Assembly (NCBI GenBank): GCA_030446465.1
Contig: JAUJNI010000001.1
Location: 481,859-545,858 of the forward strand
DNA from: Actinomycetota bacterium
GTDB taxonomy: Bacteria; Actinomycetota; CADDZG01; WHSQ01
DNA: 64,000 nt
Direction of reading: 5' to 3'
Part shown: positions 45,974 to 55,005 of the stretch, piece by piece
How positions within the stretch are numbered: position 1 is the first letter of the stretch
Layout of the letters: each line of letters opens with the position of its first letter
Made by a program: the position numbers and the translations under genes
Notes under the pieces: generated by a model
The model's input: only the letters and a program-made list of their open reading frames with translations
Databases searched by the model: none
What the model was told of the DNA's origin: nothing

Positions 45974-46297
45974 ATGGCACGTAGGCTTCTAGCGATGCGC
46001 AGGCGGCTGGCGTTCCTCGTATATCTCGTCGGCCTCATCCTCGTGCTTGGGACGATCATCTCGGGGTTCTCTGATGTCGACGAGCACCCGTGGAACTGGG
46101 CCGACCCGCTCTTGAGTTTGTTGCGCGCCTTAATCGTCTGGTGGGTGACCGCTGGGATCGGAATTCGGTTAGGCGTCTTCCCCATCGAGTTCTTTCGGAA
46201 CGTGGCCAGATCACTTGGTCTTGGTTACGAGGCTCCCGTGGAAGACGCCACCAGAGTGCCACCGCGACCAGAACCTCCACAGGTACCCCGCCCCTGA
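45974..46297 (+). CDS. Small membrane protein of unknown function
   Basis: ATG 45974 lies 20 bases after the sigma-factor gene, so cotranscription is likely. The 107-residue product has two membrane helices (LAFLVYLVGLILVLGTIISG and LLRALIVWWVTAGIGIRLGV) and a Pro-rich cytosolic tail (RVPPRPEPPQVPRP). It may be a partner of the membrane-fused sigma factor, by position only. Confidence 0.65.
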   Translation: MARRLLAMRRRLAFLVYLVGLILVLGTIISGFSDVDEHPWNWADPLLSLLRALIVWWVTAGIGIRLGVFPIEFFRNVARSLGLGYEAPVEDATRVPPRPEPPQVPRP

Positions 46298-46303
46298 GTG
46301 TCG

Positions 46304-47161
46304 TCACAGGTCGCGGCGTGCGAAGGCAAACAGCGCGAGACCTCCGACGAGGACGAGGTATGCGAGCGACCACAGCACCAGCAGCGGTCCTCCAGGCTGC
46401 GCGCCGCCGAGGGGGCCGAGTTGCACGATCACCCGCGTAACACCGGTGGCGCTTGCGGTGAGGGAATTGAGCCCCGACTGGTAGAGCGCTTCAAATGGGA
46501 GCGCCCAGGACACGACCTTGCCGGTCGACTCGAGGGCGGACGACCTGAGTACCCCGCCCAGTTGGCCAAAGAGACCGGCGAGTAGGCCTGCCCCGTAGAG
46601 CATGAACATCACTATTCCGTTCGTCAGTGCCGAGAGGAACACCGAGCCAAGCAGCGTGAGCGCAATGACAATGGTCACTCCACCGGCGAGATGAAAGAGC
46701 GGGCTGAGCAACCGCTGGGGCCACCAACCCCCAGTCGCTCCCGTGATGGCAACCGAGGCGAGGTAGAGGAACGAGACATAGCCGATGGACAAGGTGCAAG
46801 CTCCCAAGAAGCGGCCGAGCAGCAGTCCCGTGCGCGCCACCGGTCTGACGACAAGAGGTTGCAAGACGCCTTGCTCTGCGTCGCCTCGAACGGCGCTGAA
46901 GCTAAGAAAGATGCCCAGGGCCGACCCAAGGAACAGAGTCACGAACATCGAGAGCCCTACCAGCGTTGCGCCGGCGAGAGTACGAGCATCGACCTGACCC
47001 ATCGGTCCCGCGACGGAACCACCGATGGACCGGAAGGCGTAGTGATTGCCGAGTGCGTAGAGGCTCAGAAAAGCCACGGTTGTGATTGGCACAACTATGA
47101 AGACGCGTCGGCGAGCGCACTCCTTGAAGGTGAACGTGGCGACTACCCGAGTGGCGTTCAC
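46304..47161 (-). CDS. ABC-2 type exporter permease
   Basis: The 285-residue product has six membrane helices in the ABC-2 arrangement (FIVVPITTVAFLSLYALG, ATLVGLSMFVTLFLGSALG, TIVIALTLLGSVFLSAL, LLVLWSLAYLVLVGGLALF). The conserved segment between helices 2 and 3, SFSAVRGDAEQGVLQPLVVR, fits the family. It overlaps the ATPase gene by four bases. The substrate is unknown. Confidence 0.9.
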   Translation of the reverse strand: MNATRVVATFTFKECARRRVFIVVPITTVAFLSLYALGNHYAFRSIGGSVAGPMGQVDARTLAGATLVGLSMFVTLFLGSALGIFLSFSAVRGDAEQGVLQPLVVRPVARTGLLLGRFLGACTLSIGYVSFLYLASVAITGATGGWWPQRLLSPLFHLAGGVTIVIALTLLGSVFLSALTNGIVMFMLYGAGLLAGLFGQLGGVLRSSALESTGKVVSWALPFEALYQSGLNSLTASATGVTRVIVQLGPLGGAQPGGPLLVLWSLAYLVLVGGLALFAFARRDL

Positions 47162-48000
47162 CCCATCTCGCCTCTAACTGCCTCGAGGTAGACCTCCTCC
47201 AGAGTCGGCTTGGAAGTTCGCACCCCATAGATGTGAGCTCCTTCTGCAACGAGTTGCGCTACGAGAGCCGGTATGTCGTCCCGCCCTGCTTCATCCCACC
47301 GCCTAGAGCCCGAATCCGTTTCGATCTCCACGCCGCGCGCCGCAGTCAAGTCCTGCGGTGTGCCTTCGGCAACGATCTCACCGGCCAGCAGGATGATCAC
47401 CCGATCACAAACGAGCTCGACCTCACTCAAGAGATGCGAGTTGAGCAACACAGAGATGCCCCGAGCACGGACTTCCTCGAGGATGTCGCGCACTGCTCGA
47501 CGGCCGGCGGGATCTAGAGCGCTCGTCGGCTCATCCAGCATCAAGAGTCGCGGGCTACCAACGAGGGCCTGGGCGATACCCAGCCGCTGCTGCATCCCCT
47601 TTGACATTGCGTCGACGCGCCGTTCACCTACTTCTCCCAGACCGACCAACGACAACAGTTCCTTCCGCTCGGCGGTCCCGCGCGTCGAACCGACGAGATC
47701 CTGATGCAGCTTCAAGACCTCACCTGCGGTCAGCCATCCGGGAAAGCGGAAGAGTTCAGCGAGGTATCCGAGCGATGCGCGCGCCTCCTTCGAGCCGGCG
47801 GGGGCCCCGCAGACATCGGCGTGTCCCTCGCTCGCACGCACGAGTCCGCAACCGATCTTCACGAGCGTGGACTTGCCTGCCCCGTTCGGTCCGAGAAGAC
47901 CGACCAGCTCCCCTTCGCCGACCTCGAGGGAGACTCCGCCGAGCGCCACCGTTGCGCCATAGCGCTTGACCAATTCGTGTGCGACGAAGGCGGCCATCAC
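47158..48000 (-). CDS. ABC exporter ATPase
   Basis: The 280-residue product has Walker A GLLGPNGAGKSTL, signature MSKGMQQRLGIAQAL (a common MSKGM variant of LSGGQ), Walker B LLMLDEPTSALDP and H-loop LLNSHLLSE. This CcmA/NosF-like type works with ABC-2 permeases. It pairs with the adjacent permease and lies downstream of the MocR regulator on the same strand, which may control it. Confidence 0.93.
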   Translation of the reverse strand: MMAAFVAHELVKRYGATVALGGVSLEVGEGELVGLLGPNGAGKSTLVKIGCGLVRASEGHADVCGAPAGSKEARASLGYLAELFRFPGWLTAGEVLKLHQDLVGSTRGTAERKELLSLVGLGEVGERRVDAMSKGMQQRLGIAQALVGSPRLLMLDEPTSALDPAGRRAVRDILEEVRARGISVLLNSHLLSEVELVCDRVIILLAGEIVAEGTPQDLTAARGVEIETDSGSRRWDEAGRDDIPALVAQLVAEGAHIYGVRTSKPTLEEVYLEAVRGEMG

Positions 48001-48076
48001 GTCGAGGACTCTACCGATGGATTGTGAAGGCCACGTTTTTTATTCGCGCATGTCCCGTGGAGAAGGCCTTGGGTCG

Positions 48077-49396
48077 CTACGCCGAGTAGCGAACTCTCTT
48101 GGGCCGCATGGCGGCAGCAAGATCGCGCCCGAGGCGGATCGCCTCCCCTTGCCTCAGGGTGGTTGTCGTGATTCGCAGCGCAGGAGGAGTCCTGAGCCGG
48201 AACCGCTCGCCGGGAGCAACAGCCCAGCCGGCCTCCAAGAGAAGCTGCATGGTCGATGCCTCCTCCCGCACGGGAACCCAAACACTCAAGCCCGACCGAC
48301 CGTAGGCATGGATCCCGTGCTCCAGAAGGGCGTCCATCAGTGCTTCTCTGCGTTCGCTGTATGAGTCATGAGCCTTCACTAGCAACTGTTCAACCGTGGG
48401 ATCCGACAGGAGTGACGTCACGATCTGCTGCAATATGTGGCTGACCCATCCCGTACCCACGAGCTGGCGGCGTTCGACCCGCTCGCACGTCTCCGGGTCG
48501 CCGGCAACCATGGCAAGCCGCAGGTCTGGGCCCAGCGCTTTCGATACCGAACGAATGACCGCCCACCGTGGGAGCCCCTTGGTCAGCGTCATCGCCTTCG
48601 CTCCCGTAACCCACGGAGCGTAATCGTCCTCGACGACGATCAGGTCGGGTTGTGAACCGATCACTCGTCGCAGATCGTTTACACGTCGTGTGTCTAGTGC
48701 CGCTCCGAATGGGTTCTGACCTCGCGGGGTGACGATCACTCCGTGCACACCACCACGTAGGGCCTGCTCCAGGTGCTCGGGGACGAGACCGTAGTCGTCC
48801 ACCGGGACCGGTATTGGTTCGAGGCCCAGGGCACGGACCAGATCCTGGACGTTCGTCCATCCCGGGTCTTCGACGGCTACTCGATCTCCGACTCGCAGGT
48901 GTGCCTGGAGGACTCGTTCCAAACCATCTAGGGCGCCGCTTGCAATGACGACCGAATCAGCGTCGATCCCGTCGTCTCTGAAGCGTTGGGTTGCGATGTC
49001 AATGAGCTCGGGAACATTGCGTGGCTCGCCGTACAAGTGGGGACGGCGATCAAGGGTCTTGAGAGCGTGCTGCAAGGAAGGCAACAGGGCGGGATCGGGG
49101 TTCGCCACGGTCAGATCCCGTGCGCCGGGCGGCACCCGAAGCGCCGGCCTGGCGGAAAGCGAAGAGGGGCCCGCCACACGGACGCCTCCCCGCCCTCGCC
49201 CGACTATGAGGCCACGCGTGCGCAGCTTGCCGAACGCTGAGGACACGGTTGCGGGGCTGACGCTTAGCTCCCCGGCGAGCTCGCGCACTGTGGGCAGCCG
49301 CTCAGCCGGATGGATCTTTCCAGTTCGAATTGCACCCTCGAGGTCGGCGGCGATCTGCCTCGACGTCGAGCCGCGGGTCGAGTAATGTTTGACCAT
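48077..49396 (-). CDS. MocR-type GntR/aminotransferase regulator
   Basis: The 439-residue product joins an N-terminal GntR winged helix (STSRQIAADLEGAIRTGKIH, LPTVRELAGELSVSPATVSSA) to a fold-type I aminotransferase domain. The PLP lysine is in the region IRSVSKALGPDLRLAMVAG (canonical SFSK or SLSK). MocR proteins sense PLP or amino acids; PdxR relatives regulate vitamin B6 genes. It is divergent from a pyridoxamine-phosphate-oxidase-like gene, which is a likely target. Confidence 0.9.
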   Translation of the reverse strand: MVKHYSTRGSTSRQIAADLEGAIRTGKIHPAERLPTVRELAGELSVSPATVSSAFGKLRTRGLIVGRGRGGVRVAGPSSLSARPALRVPPGARDLTVANPDPALLPSLQHALKTLDRRPHLYGEPRNVPELIDIATQRFRDDGIDADSVVIASGALDGLERVLQAHLRVGDRVAVEDPGWTNVQDLVRALGLEPIPVPVDDYGLVPEHLEQALRGGVHGVIVTPRGQNPFGAALDTRRVNDLRRVIGSQPDLIVVEDDYAPWVTGAKAMTLTKGLPRWAVIRSVSKALGPDLRLAMVAGDPETCERVERRQLVGTGWVSHILQQIVTSLLSDPTVEQLLVKAHDSYSERREALMDALLEHGIHAYGRSGLSVWVPVREEASTMQLLLEAGWAVAPGERFRLRTPPALRITTTTLRQGEAIRLGRDLAAAMRPKRVRYSA

Positions 49397-49413
49397 CTTA
49401 TGGAGAATATACT
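49389..49413 (+). promoter_or_regulatory. Promoter elements in the MocR divergent region
   Basis: TATACT (49408-49413) is a good -10 box whose transcript would begin about 12 bases before ATG 49433, giving a nearly leaderless message. A TTGACC at 49389-49394 is too close (13 bases) for a normal -35. The region overlaps the MocR start, so the two promoters must interfere. Confidence 0.4.
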
Positions 49414-49432
49414 AGAACAAAACGGCCCTCGG

Positions 49433-50116
49433 ATGCCAAGCGCCTCTGTAGACCTTCGGAGCGGGCGGGCGACGGTCAAGAGACACCCGGAGCGTGGCGC
49501 CTACGATTTGGAGACCGTTACCGAGATCCTGGACCAAGGGCTCGTATGTGACGTCGCGTTCATGGTCGATGGGTTTCCTTACGCGATCCCGATGACCTAC
49601 GGTCGCATTGGCAACTCGTTGTACGTCCACGGTGCGGTGGGGAGCCGGTTGCTCCGCTCGCTCGCGTCTGGGAGCCCTATCTGCCTCACGGTCACGGTTG
49701 TGGACGGCCTAGTACTGGCCCGTTCGGCCTTCCACAATTCGATGAACTACCGATCGGTAGTGGTTCTGGGCACCTCCGCAGAGGTGGTCGATCCCGTCCG
49801 GAAGACGGCTGCTCTTCGAGCCATCCTCGAGCGACTCGTCCCCGGTAGGTGGGACGAGATCCGCCCACCGACACGGGGGGAGCTGGCACGAACCACCGTG
49901 CTGGAGATCCGGCTACGGGAAGCCTCCGCAAAGATCAGGCGCGGCCCACCGGTAGACGACGAAGCTGACATGGAGCGCGACGTCTGGGCCGGGGAGGTCC
50001 CCCTTCGGATCAGGGCTCTGGCCCCCGTTGCCGATCGCAACAACACCGTCGCGCTGCCCTCGTATCTCTCCGCCATCAACGACGGCACGGTGTTCCCTCG
50101 GGCCAGACGCGAGTGA
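49433..50116 (+). CDS. Pyridoxamine-phosphate-oxidase-like flavin-binding protein
   Basis: I use ATG 49433 (MPSASVDLRSGRATVKRH) because it fits a near-leaderless transcript from TATACT; ATG 49400 is in frame but overlaps that box. The product has the split-barrel PNPOx pattern: CDVAFMVDGFPYAIPMTYGR, LYVHGAVGSRLLRSLAS, MNYRSVVVLG. This is the flavin/nucleotide-binding subfamily (NimA-like), not PdxH. Its stop overlaps the exporter gene start. Confidence 0.88.
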   Translation: MPSASVDLRSGRATVKRHPERGAYDLETVTEILDQGLVCDVAFMVDGFPYAIPMTYGRIGNSLYVHGAVGSRLLRSLASGSPICLTVTVVDGLVLARSAFHNSMNYRSVVVLGTSAEVVDPVRKTAALRAILERLVPGRWDEIRPPTRGELARTTVLEIRLREASAKIRRGPPVDDEADMERDVWAGEVPLRIRALAPVADRNNTVALPSYLSAINDGTVFPRARRE

Positions 50117-51096
50117 CGGGAGTCGCTGCCCCCGGCTGCAGAAGTGGCTGCGAAGTCCAGGCGAGTGTGGACGAGGCGGCGTTGGATCAACGTTTGCCGG
50201 GCGGCGACCGACCGGCTCCTTGGTCCGCGCTGGTCCTTGGTGCTCTTGGGGTTGTTGGCTTCAGCTTTTCGTTGCCGGCAACGCGCCTCGCGCTGACCGG
50301 CCTGAGCGCCTCCGTGGTGGGCTTGGGCCGAGCCGTGGTGGCCGCCCTCTTGGCCGGGGTCCTCCTTGTCGCTAAGGGTGAGCGACTGCCTTCCAGAGAG
50401 CATCGAGCACGAGTGTTGGTCGTTGCCCTCGGTGTAGTAGTCGGCTTCCCGTTGTTCTCCGCCCTGGCGCTCCGAGATACCCCGGCAGCGCACGGTGCGG
50501 TCGTGGTGGGGCTGCTTCCCGCCGCCACCGCGGTGTGGGCGGTGGTCAGGGCAGGCGAGCGCCCGTCACGGCAATTTTGGCTGGCCTGTGTTGTCGGACT
50601 TGCGTCGGTGATCGTGTTCGCCGTGACTCAGGGGGCCGGGACCTTGCGAGGGTCCGACGGCTTCCTTCTATTGGCGGTGGTGTCGGGCTCTCTTGGGTAC
50701 GCCGAGGGCGGCGCGCTCGCACGGGAGATCGGCGGTTGGCGGGTCATCTGCTGGGCGCTGGTTCTTTCGATGCCTCTCGTCCTTCCCATTGTCGCCGTCG
50801 GCGTGCTCGACCAGGTTCGACAGGGGTTCGACGTGCCGGCGCGCGCGTGGCTCGGCTTTGGGTACGTCGCGGGCGTGAGCATGTTCGCCGCCTTCTTTGC
50901 ATGGTACGCGGGTCTTGCGCGCGGCGGGGTAGCAAGGATCAGTCAACTGCAGCTTGCTCAACCGGTTCTAACGCTGCTGTGGGCGGCTCTGCTTCTTGGA
51001 GAGGTCGTCGATGGTCAAACGGTTGCAGCCGCTGTGCTCGTGTTGATCAGCGTCGCCTGGACACAGTCGACCCGTGTGACTCGGACAGGGGCATGA
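50113..51096 (+). CDS. EamA/DMT family transporter
   Basis: The 327-residue product, from GTG 50113 overlapping the previous stop, has ten membrane helices in two EamA repeats (LVLGALGVVGFSFSLPATRL; LLAVVSGSLGYAEGGALARE). The C-terminal LAQPVLTLLWAALLLGEVV is the usual EamA motif. Such exporters move amino acids or metabolites. Coupling to the MocR-controlled flavoprotein suggests a shared response. Confidence 0.92.
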   Translation: MTGVAAPGCRSGCEVQASVDEAALDQRLPGGDRPAPWSALVLGALGVVGFSFSLPATRLALTGLSASVVGLGRAVVAALLAGVLLVAKGERLPSREHRARVLVVALGVVVGFPLFSALALRDTPAAHGAVVVGLLPAATAVWAVVRAGERPSRQFWLACVVGLASVIVFAVTQGAGTLRGSDGFLLLAVVSGSLGYAEGGALAREIGGWRVICWALVLSMPLVLPIVAVGVLDQVRQGFDVPARAWLGFGYVAGVSMFAAFFAWYAGLARGGVARISQLQLAQPVLTLLWAALLLGEVVDGQTVAAAVLVLISVAWTQSTRVTRTGA

Positions 51097-51100
51097 CCGC

Positions 51101-51418
51101 TCATCCGATCCCCCCGATCCCCTTTCCCCCCACCGGCGTTAAGCGCACTTGCTGAGGCATGTCGGCGATCAGCGGCATCCCCCGCTGCACGAGAGCTTTC
51201 ACTCCTTCGTTTGTTAGCGACTTGGCGTGCGCCTCCTGGTTGGCCCATAGCTCCATTACCCATATGGCATCGGGCTCGTCTTGGACGACGTTGACGATGT
51301 ACAACTCACATTCGGGGGCCTGATCCAGGAGATTAGCCGCCTCGAGGAGAACCTCTACCAAAGCGTCGCGCTTTCCGCGCTTAGCCACCAACTTGCCGCA
51401 CATGCTGAACCTGCCCAT
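51101..51418 (-). CDS. Antibiotic-biosynthesis-monooxygenase-like protein
   Basis: The 105-residue product has the single ABM-domain pattern: FSMCGKLVAKRGKRDALVEV, CELYIVNVVQDEPDAIWVME, then LWANQEAHAKSL and GVKALVQRGMPLIADM. Proteins of this type oxidise quinones or detoxify reactive metabolites without cofactors. It is the last gene of a three-gene minus-strand cluster with a MoaD-like gene and a BNR-repeat gene. Confidence 0.85.
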   Translation of the reverse strand: MGRFSMCGKLVAKRGKRDALVEVLLEAANLLDQAPECELYIVNVVQDEPDAIWVMELWANQEAHAKSLTNEGVKALVQRGMPLIADMPQQVRLTPVGGKGIGGIG

Positions 51419-51438
51419 TGCCTACCTCCCTCGATCAC

Positions 51439-51735
51439 CTAACCGCCGGCCATAGCCCCCACAATTAGAAATGGCTCGGCCCCCATTGCGACCGCGTCGG
51501 GCAACGGCGCGTCCGGCGGCTCGTGGGAGAGATCCTGCTGGCAGCCGAAGAACCTGAGGAACGCTCGACGCTCTTGCGCGGCGTGGTCACGGATGGTGCC
51601 GCGCAACATCGGATAGCGAGCCTCGAGCGCGTCGAGGACCGAGCGCTGGGTGGCTTGACCCTCAACCTGGAGCTCCACCTCGCCGTCGACCTGCGCGAGG
51701 GTCCGCAGATGTGCAGGAAGGACGACGCCGATCAT
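51439..51735 (-). CDS. MoaD/ThiS-like ubiquitin-fold protein
   Basis: The 98-residue product has the beta-grasp pattern ([70 protein letters not shown]) and ends in the Gly-Gly needed for adenylation and thiocarboxylation. It overlaps the stop of the BNR-repeat gene by four bases, so the two are coupled. The sulfur acceptor is unknown; this is a second carrier besides CysO. Confidence 0.85.
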   Translation of the reverse strand: MIGVVLPAHLRTLAQVDGEVELQVEGQATQRSVLDALEARYPMLRGTIRDHAAQERRAFLRFFGCQQDLSHEPPDAPLPDAVAMGAEPFLIVGAMAGG

Positions 51736-52847
51736 GGCAGCGTCTGGACTTCGAGTGACAGCACGGCTGGAAGGTCCCGGACAATGGGCGACCAGTTATC
51801 CCCGGCGTCGATCGATGCGTACACCTGGCCCCCCGTTGTACCGAAGTACACGCCACACGAGTCGAGCGAGTCGACTGCCATCGCATCGCGCAACACGTTG
51901 ACGTAGCAGTTGCTTTGCGGAAGACCATTCGTGAGCGCGTCCCATTCGTTCCCGCCCGTGCGGCTGCGGTACACGCGCAGCTTTCCTTCGGGTGGGAAGT
52001 GCTCCGAGTCGCTCTTGATAGGAACGACATAGATGGTGTCCGGCTCGTGCGCGTGAACGCCGATCGGAAACCCGAAATCGGACGGCAAGTTACCGCTGAC
52101 CTCTTGCCACGACTCGCCGGCGTCGTCACTGCGCATAACGTCCCAGTGCTTCTGCATGTACAGCACGTTTGGACGTGACGGATGCATCTCAATGCGGTGA
52201 ACGCAGTGGCCGACCTCGGCATTCGGATCAGGGGTGCCCTCGGATCGCAGACCGCGGTTGGCAGGTCGCCACGTCTGTCCGGCGTCGTCGGTCCGAAAGA
52301 CCCCTGCGGCCGAGATGGCGACGAAGATCCGATCTGGCTCGTTTGGATCTAGGACGATCGTGTGCAGGCACATCCCACCGGCACCTGGTTGCCATGAAGC
52401 CCCCGAATCGTGGCCGCGCAGCGCGGGAAGCTCCTGCCACGTCTGGCCCCCATCTATCGAGCGGAACAGGGCTGCGTCTTCGACTCCGGCGTAGACCGTG
52501 TCCGGATCGTTCAGCGATGGTTCGAGGTGCCATACGCGCTGGAACTCCCACGGGTGCGGGGTGCCGTCGTACCACTGATGAGTGCCGGGATCTCCCTCGT
52601 AATCAAACTGGTTACCCATGGGCTCCCACGTCTTGCCACCGTCGTTGGAGCGCTGGATCAGCTGCCCGAACCAGCCGGTGGACTGGGACGCATACAGCCG
52701 GTTGGGGTCGGCGGGAGAGCCCTTGAGGTGGTAGATCTCCCACCCAGGGAAGATGGGGCCACGGACCTCCCATCGCGTGCGCCTCTGGTCCGAGGTCAAG
52801 ATGAACGCGCCCTTGCGTGTACCGACCAACACCCGTACGCCGCTCAT
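51732..52847 (-). CDS. BNR/sialidase-like repeat protein
   Basis: The 371-residue product is a propeller built from BNR (Asp-box) repeats: [63 protein letters not shown]. It lacks a signal peptide. The same unit occurs in sialidases and in photosystem assembly factors; no sialidase arginine triad is obvious. Translational coupling to a ubiquitin-like sulfur carrier is unusual. Confidence 0.85.
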   Translation of the reverse strand: MSGVRVLVGTRKGAFILTSDQRRTRWEVRGPIFPGWEIYHLKGSPADPNRLYASQSTGWFGQLIQRSNDGGKTWEPMGNQFDYEGDPGTHQWYDGTPHPWEFQRVWHLEPSLNDPDTVYAGVEDAALFRSIDGGQTWQELPALRGHDSGASWQPGAGGMCLHTIVLDPNEPDRIFVAISAAGVFRTDDAGQTWRPANRGLRSEGTPDPNAEVGHCVHRIEMHPSRPNVLYMQKHWDVMRSDDAGESWQEVSGNLPSDFGFPIGVHAHEPDTIYVVPIKSDSEHFPPEGKLRVYRSRTGGNEWDALTNGLPQSNCYVNVLRDAMAVDSLDSCGVYFGTTGGQVYASIDAGDNWSPIVRDLPAVLSLEVQTLP

Positions 52848-53016
52848 CCGTACTCCTTTCTGGTCAGCCTGGGGCCCCCGACCTCGCCACTTGCGGTGTC
52901 AGTTCCTTATCGTTAAGACGACCGCCAGATGGAAAACTAATCGACGAGCGTCCGCGATCTCGCTGGAAGCGAATCTCATCGAGCAGTTCTACCCGCAGAT
53001 ATCAGGAGGAGGAGAC

Positions 53017-53094
53017 ATGTTGGGTTGGATACGAGATGAGACCCACGACGTAAGAGACGACTGGGCGATCATCGTGCCCCGGCGTCTGGCATAA
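53017..53094 (+). CDS. Putative 25-residue microprotein
   Basis: A strong AGGAGGAG site directly precedes ATG 53017, which encodes MLGWIRDETHDVRDDWAII, ending VPRRLA. The ribosome site and position make translation plausible. No family is known. The 34-residue ORF follows in the same direction. Confidence 0.5.
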   Translation: MLGWIRDETHDVRDDWAIIVPRRLA

Positions 53095-53119
53095 CGTCGT
53101 CAATACTTGTGAGGAGGAA

Positions 53120-53224
53120 GTGAAGCTGTACTCGCTCTACTCGCCGCCGGAGCATCCCGACGGGACAATTCACCACACGAAGCAAGAGGCCGAGGAAGCG
53201 GAGCACGAGAACGATTACGGCTAG
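53120..53224 (+). CDS. Putative 34-residue microprotein
   Basis: GTG 53120 follows GAGGAGGAA and encodes KLYSLYSPPEHPDGTIHH, then a charged tail rich in Glu (TKQEAEEAEHENDYG). The ORF is compact and has its own ribosome site. No family is recognised. It lies between the 25-residue ORF and the isochorismatase-PRC gene and may belong to the same transcript. Confidence 0.5.
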   Translation: MKLYSLYSPPEHPDGTIHHTKQEAEEAEHENDYG

Positions 53225-53268
53225 GAGGTAGGTCGGCGGTTCACTTGGAACGGGGGAGGATGGAGCAC

Positions 53269-54279
53269 ATGAAAGATGGCAGCGACTGTGGTGGGACCTA
53301 CCGGCTGAAGGGCGAGCAAGCCACGTCGTTCCTGCCCAAGCAAACCGCGCTACTTGTAATCGACCCGGTCAACGACTTTCTCTCGGAAGGCGGTGCGGAC
53401 TGGGACATGACCAAGAGCACCGTGAGCAAGCACGACGTCGTCGGCCATCTCAAGCAGGCGATCGAGGGGGCGCGCCAGCGACATATCCCGGTGCTCTTTG
53501 CCCCGATGGCCTACACAGCCGAGGACTACGAGAACGAGGAGCTCCAGCGTCGGAGCGGCATCAATCGCATGATGTTCGAGAAGAAGATGTTCCTGGCAGG
53601 ATCCTGGGGAGCCGATTTCCACCCCGAGCTCCGGCCGAACGAGGATGACACTGTCCTCCTCCCCCACAGGGGGGTGGACGTCTTCCAAACCGACCTCCCG
53701 GATCACCTCGAACGCCTGGGGACTACACACCTGGTGATCTCCGGAATGACCGCAAACCTCTGTTGCGAGTCCACCGGGCGTCACGCAATGGAACACGGGT
53801 ACGATGTGACCTTCCTTCGGGACGCGATCGGCGCCGACACGCTGGCCGCCTATGAGGCCTCGATCCGATTGAATTACCCCTTGATTGCGAATGCCGTGCT
53901 CGAAGTGGCGGAGTTCTTGGCAGCAGTGGCCGACGAAGGACCCATCCCAATGAAGGGGGACGACGTCGTTGGTTCTGACCGTCTCAAGGTCGGCACCATC
54001 GAGGAGGTCGTCGAGGGAGATGCGGAGACACTCGGCCACATTGTGGTGCCTCGGGGGCTGGTGGCTAAGCGCGACACGTTCATCCCGCTTGATGCCATCG
54101 TCAAGGCTATTCCCGGCAAGGTGTTCTTGAATGTGCCCAGGCTCTTCATAAGCAAGATGCCGTGGGATGCGCCGCCCACGAGGATCGGACGGCAGGAGAA
54201 GCTTGGCCCGCCGCCGGATCAGGTCGCGGAACTGTATGGATCAAGGCCGCCGTCTCGCAAGCAGCATAAGGAGCAATGA
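53269..54279 (+). CDS. Isochorismatase-family cysteine hydrolase with C-terminal PRC-like domain
   Basis: ATG 53269 is chosen for its 9-base spacing from GGGAGG. Residues about 20-220 are a cysteine hydrolase: ALLVIDPVNDFLSEGG (catalytic Asp), VLLPHRGVDVFQTDLPDHLE and VISGMTANLCCEST (catalytic Cys). Residues about 225-305 (GDDVVGSDRLKVGTIEEVVE, HIVVPRGLVAKRDTFIPLDA) resemble a PRC-barrel/DUF2171 module. The fusion suggests substrate binding or RNA-protein tethering, but neither is shown. Confidence 0.85.
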   Translation: MKDGSDCGGTYRLKGEQATSFLPKQTALLVIDPVNDFLSEGGADWDMTKSTVSKHDVVGHLKQAIEGARQRHIPVLFAPMAYTAEDYENEELQRRSGINRMMFEKKMFLAGSWGADFHPELRPNEDDTVLLPHRGVDVFQTDLPDHLERLGTTHLVISGMTANLCCESTGRHAMEHGYDVTFLRDAIGADTLAAYEASIRLNYPLIANAVLEVAEFLAAVADEGPIPMKGDDVVGSDRLKVGTIEEVVEGDAETLGHIVVPRGLVAKRDTFIPLDAIVKAIPGKVFLNVPRLFISKMPWDAPPTRIGRQEKLGPPPDQVAELYGSRPPSRKQHKEQ

Positions 54280-54338
54280 AAACCAAGAAGGTGACGGCAT
54301 GGGGAAGCCTGGCTGAATTGGAAGCCTTCAGATAAGCG

Positions 54339-54878
54339 ATGAAGCGCGGCCTCCTCATACTTGCCTTGCTGACCTTGGTCGTTTCGGTTGCCTGTGACGA
54401 CCGAGACAGGCCAGGGGTCGAGCGTCCAGCCGAGACGGTGGCAGAGGAGGGATGTGACTCTCCTCAGAGTGATCTAGAGAAGGAGCCCAATTACTCCGCT
54501 GATTATCTCCATCGGTGGGAGACGGATAAGGGCTGCCCCATCCGGCTTGACATACTCATGACCCGCCAGGGAAAGAACGCATGCGGCGGCGATAGGGCCG
54601 CCGACATACTCATGGGCACCCCATTGGGCAAACCTCACGAGGACTCGAAGCCCCGCATCTACGTGAAGGATCCGACGAACGTGTTCGACGACAAGGAGAC
54701 CTCAAGCGCCTACGCCCCAGATGCAACACTGCCCGACGGCGCCAGGGATTCGGGCTATCGCCAGAATGGGGTGGAACTTTGGATCGACTCACGAGACGCC
54801 CACTTCATCTACCTGGTCCACGGGGACGACGACGTCGAACGATGGCCCCTTGATTGGTCGCCTCCGGTCTGCGCGTAG
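54339..54878 (+). CDS. Predicted lipoprotein of unknown function
   Basis: The 179-residue product has a lipoprotein signal with Cys19 (LVVSVAC). The mature part has CDSPQSDLEKEP, GCPIRLDILMTRQG and ACGGDRAADILMGTPLGKP, a segment repeating the DIL-M motif. It probably folds as a small extracellular domain with disulfides. No relatives are recognised. Confidence 0.72.
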   Translation: MKRGLLILALLTLVVSVACDDRDRPGVERPAETVAEEGCDSPQSDLEKEPNYSADYLHRWETDKGCPIRLDILMTRQGKNACGGDRAADILMGTPLGKPHEDSKPRIYVKDPTNVFDDKETSSAYAPDATLPDGARDSGYRQNGVELWIDSRDAHFIYLVHGDDDVERWPLDWSPPVCA

Positions 54879-55005
54879 ACAAACATGTCAGAGCGTGGCC
54901 TAGACGAGTTCATGGACGAATAACGCGCCACCTTCCGCGAATCGATTCGACCTGACGAGGCTGGGGCCATGGGGAGCCCAGCTTCATCGGTTGGAGTAAT
55001 ACCAA

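Noticed and set aside
54276-54335. 19-residue ORF overlapping the isochorismatase stop (MKTKKVTAWGS...)
   Set aside because: The overlap is suggestive, but there is too little sequence to separate it from chance.
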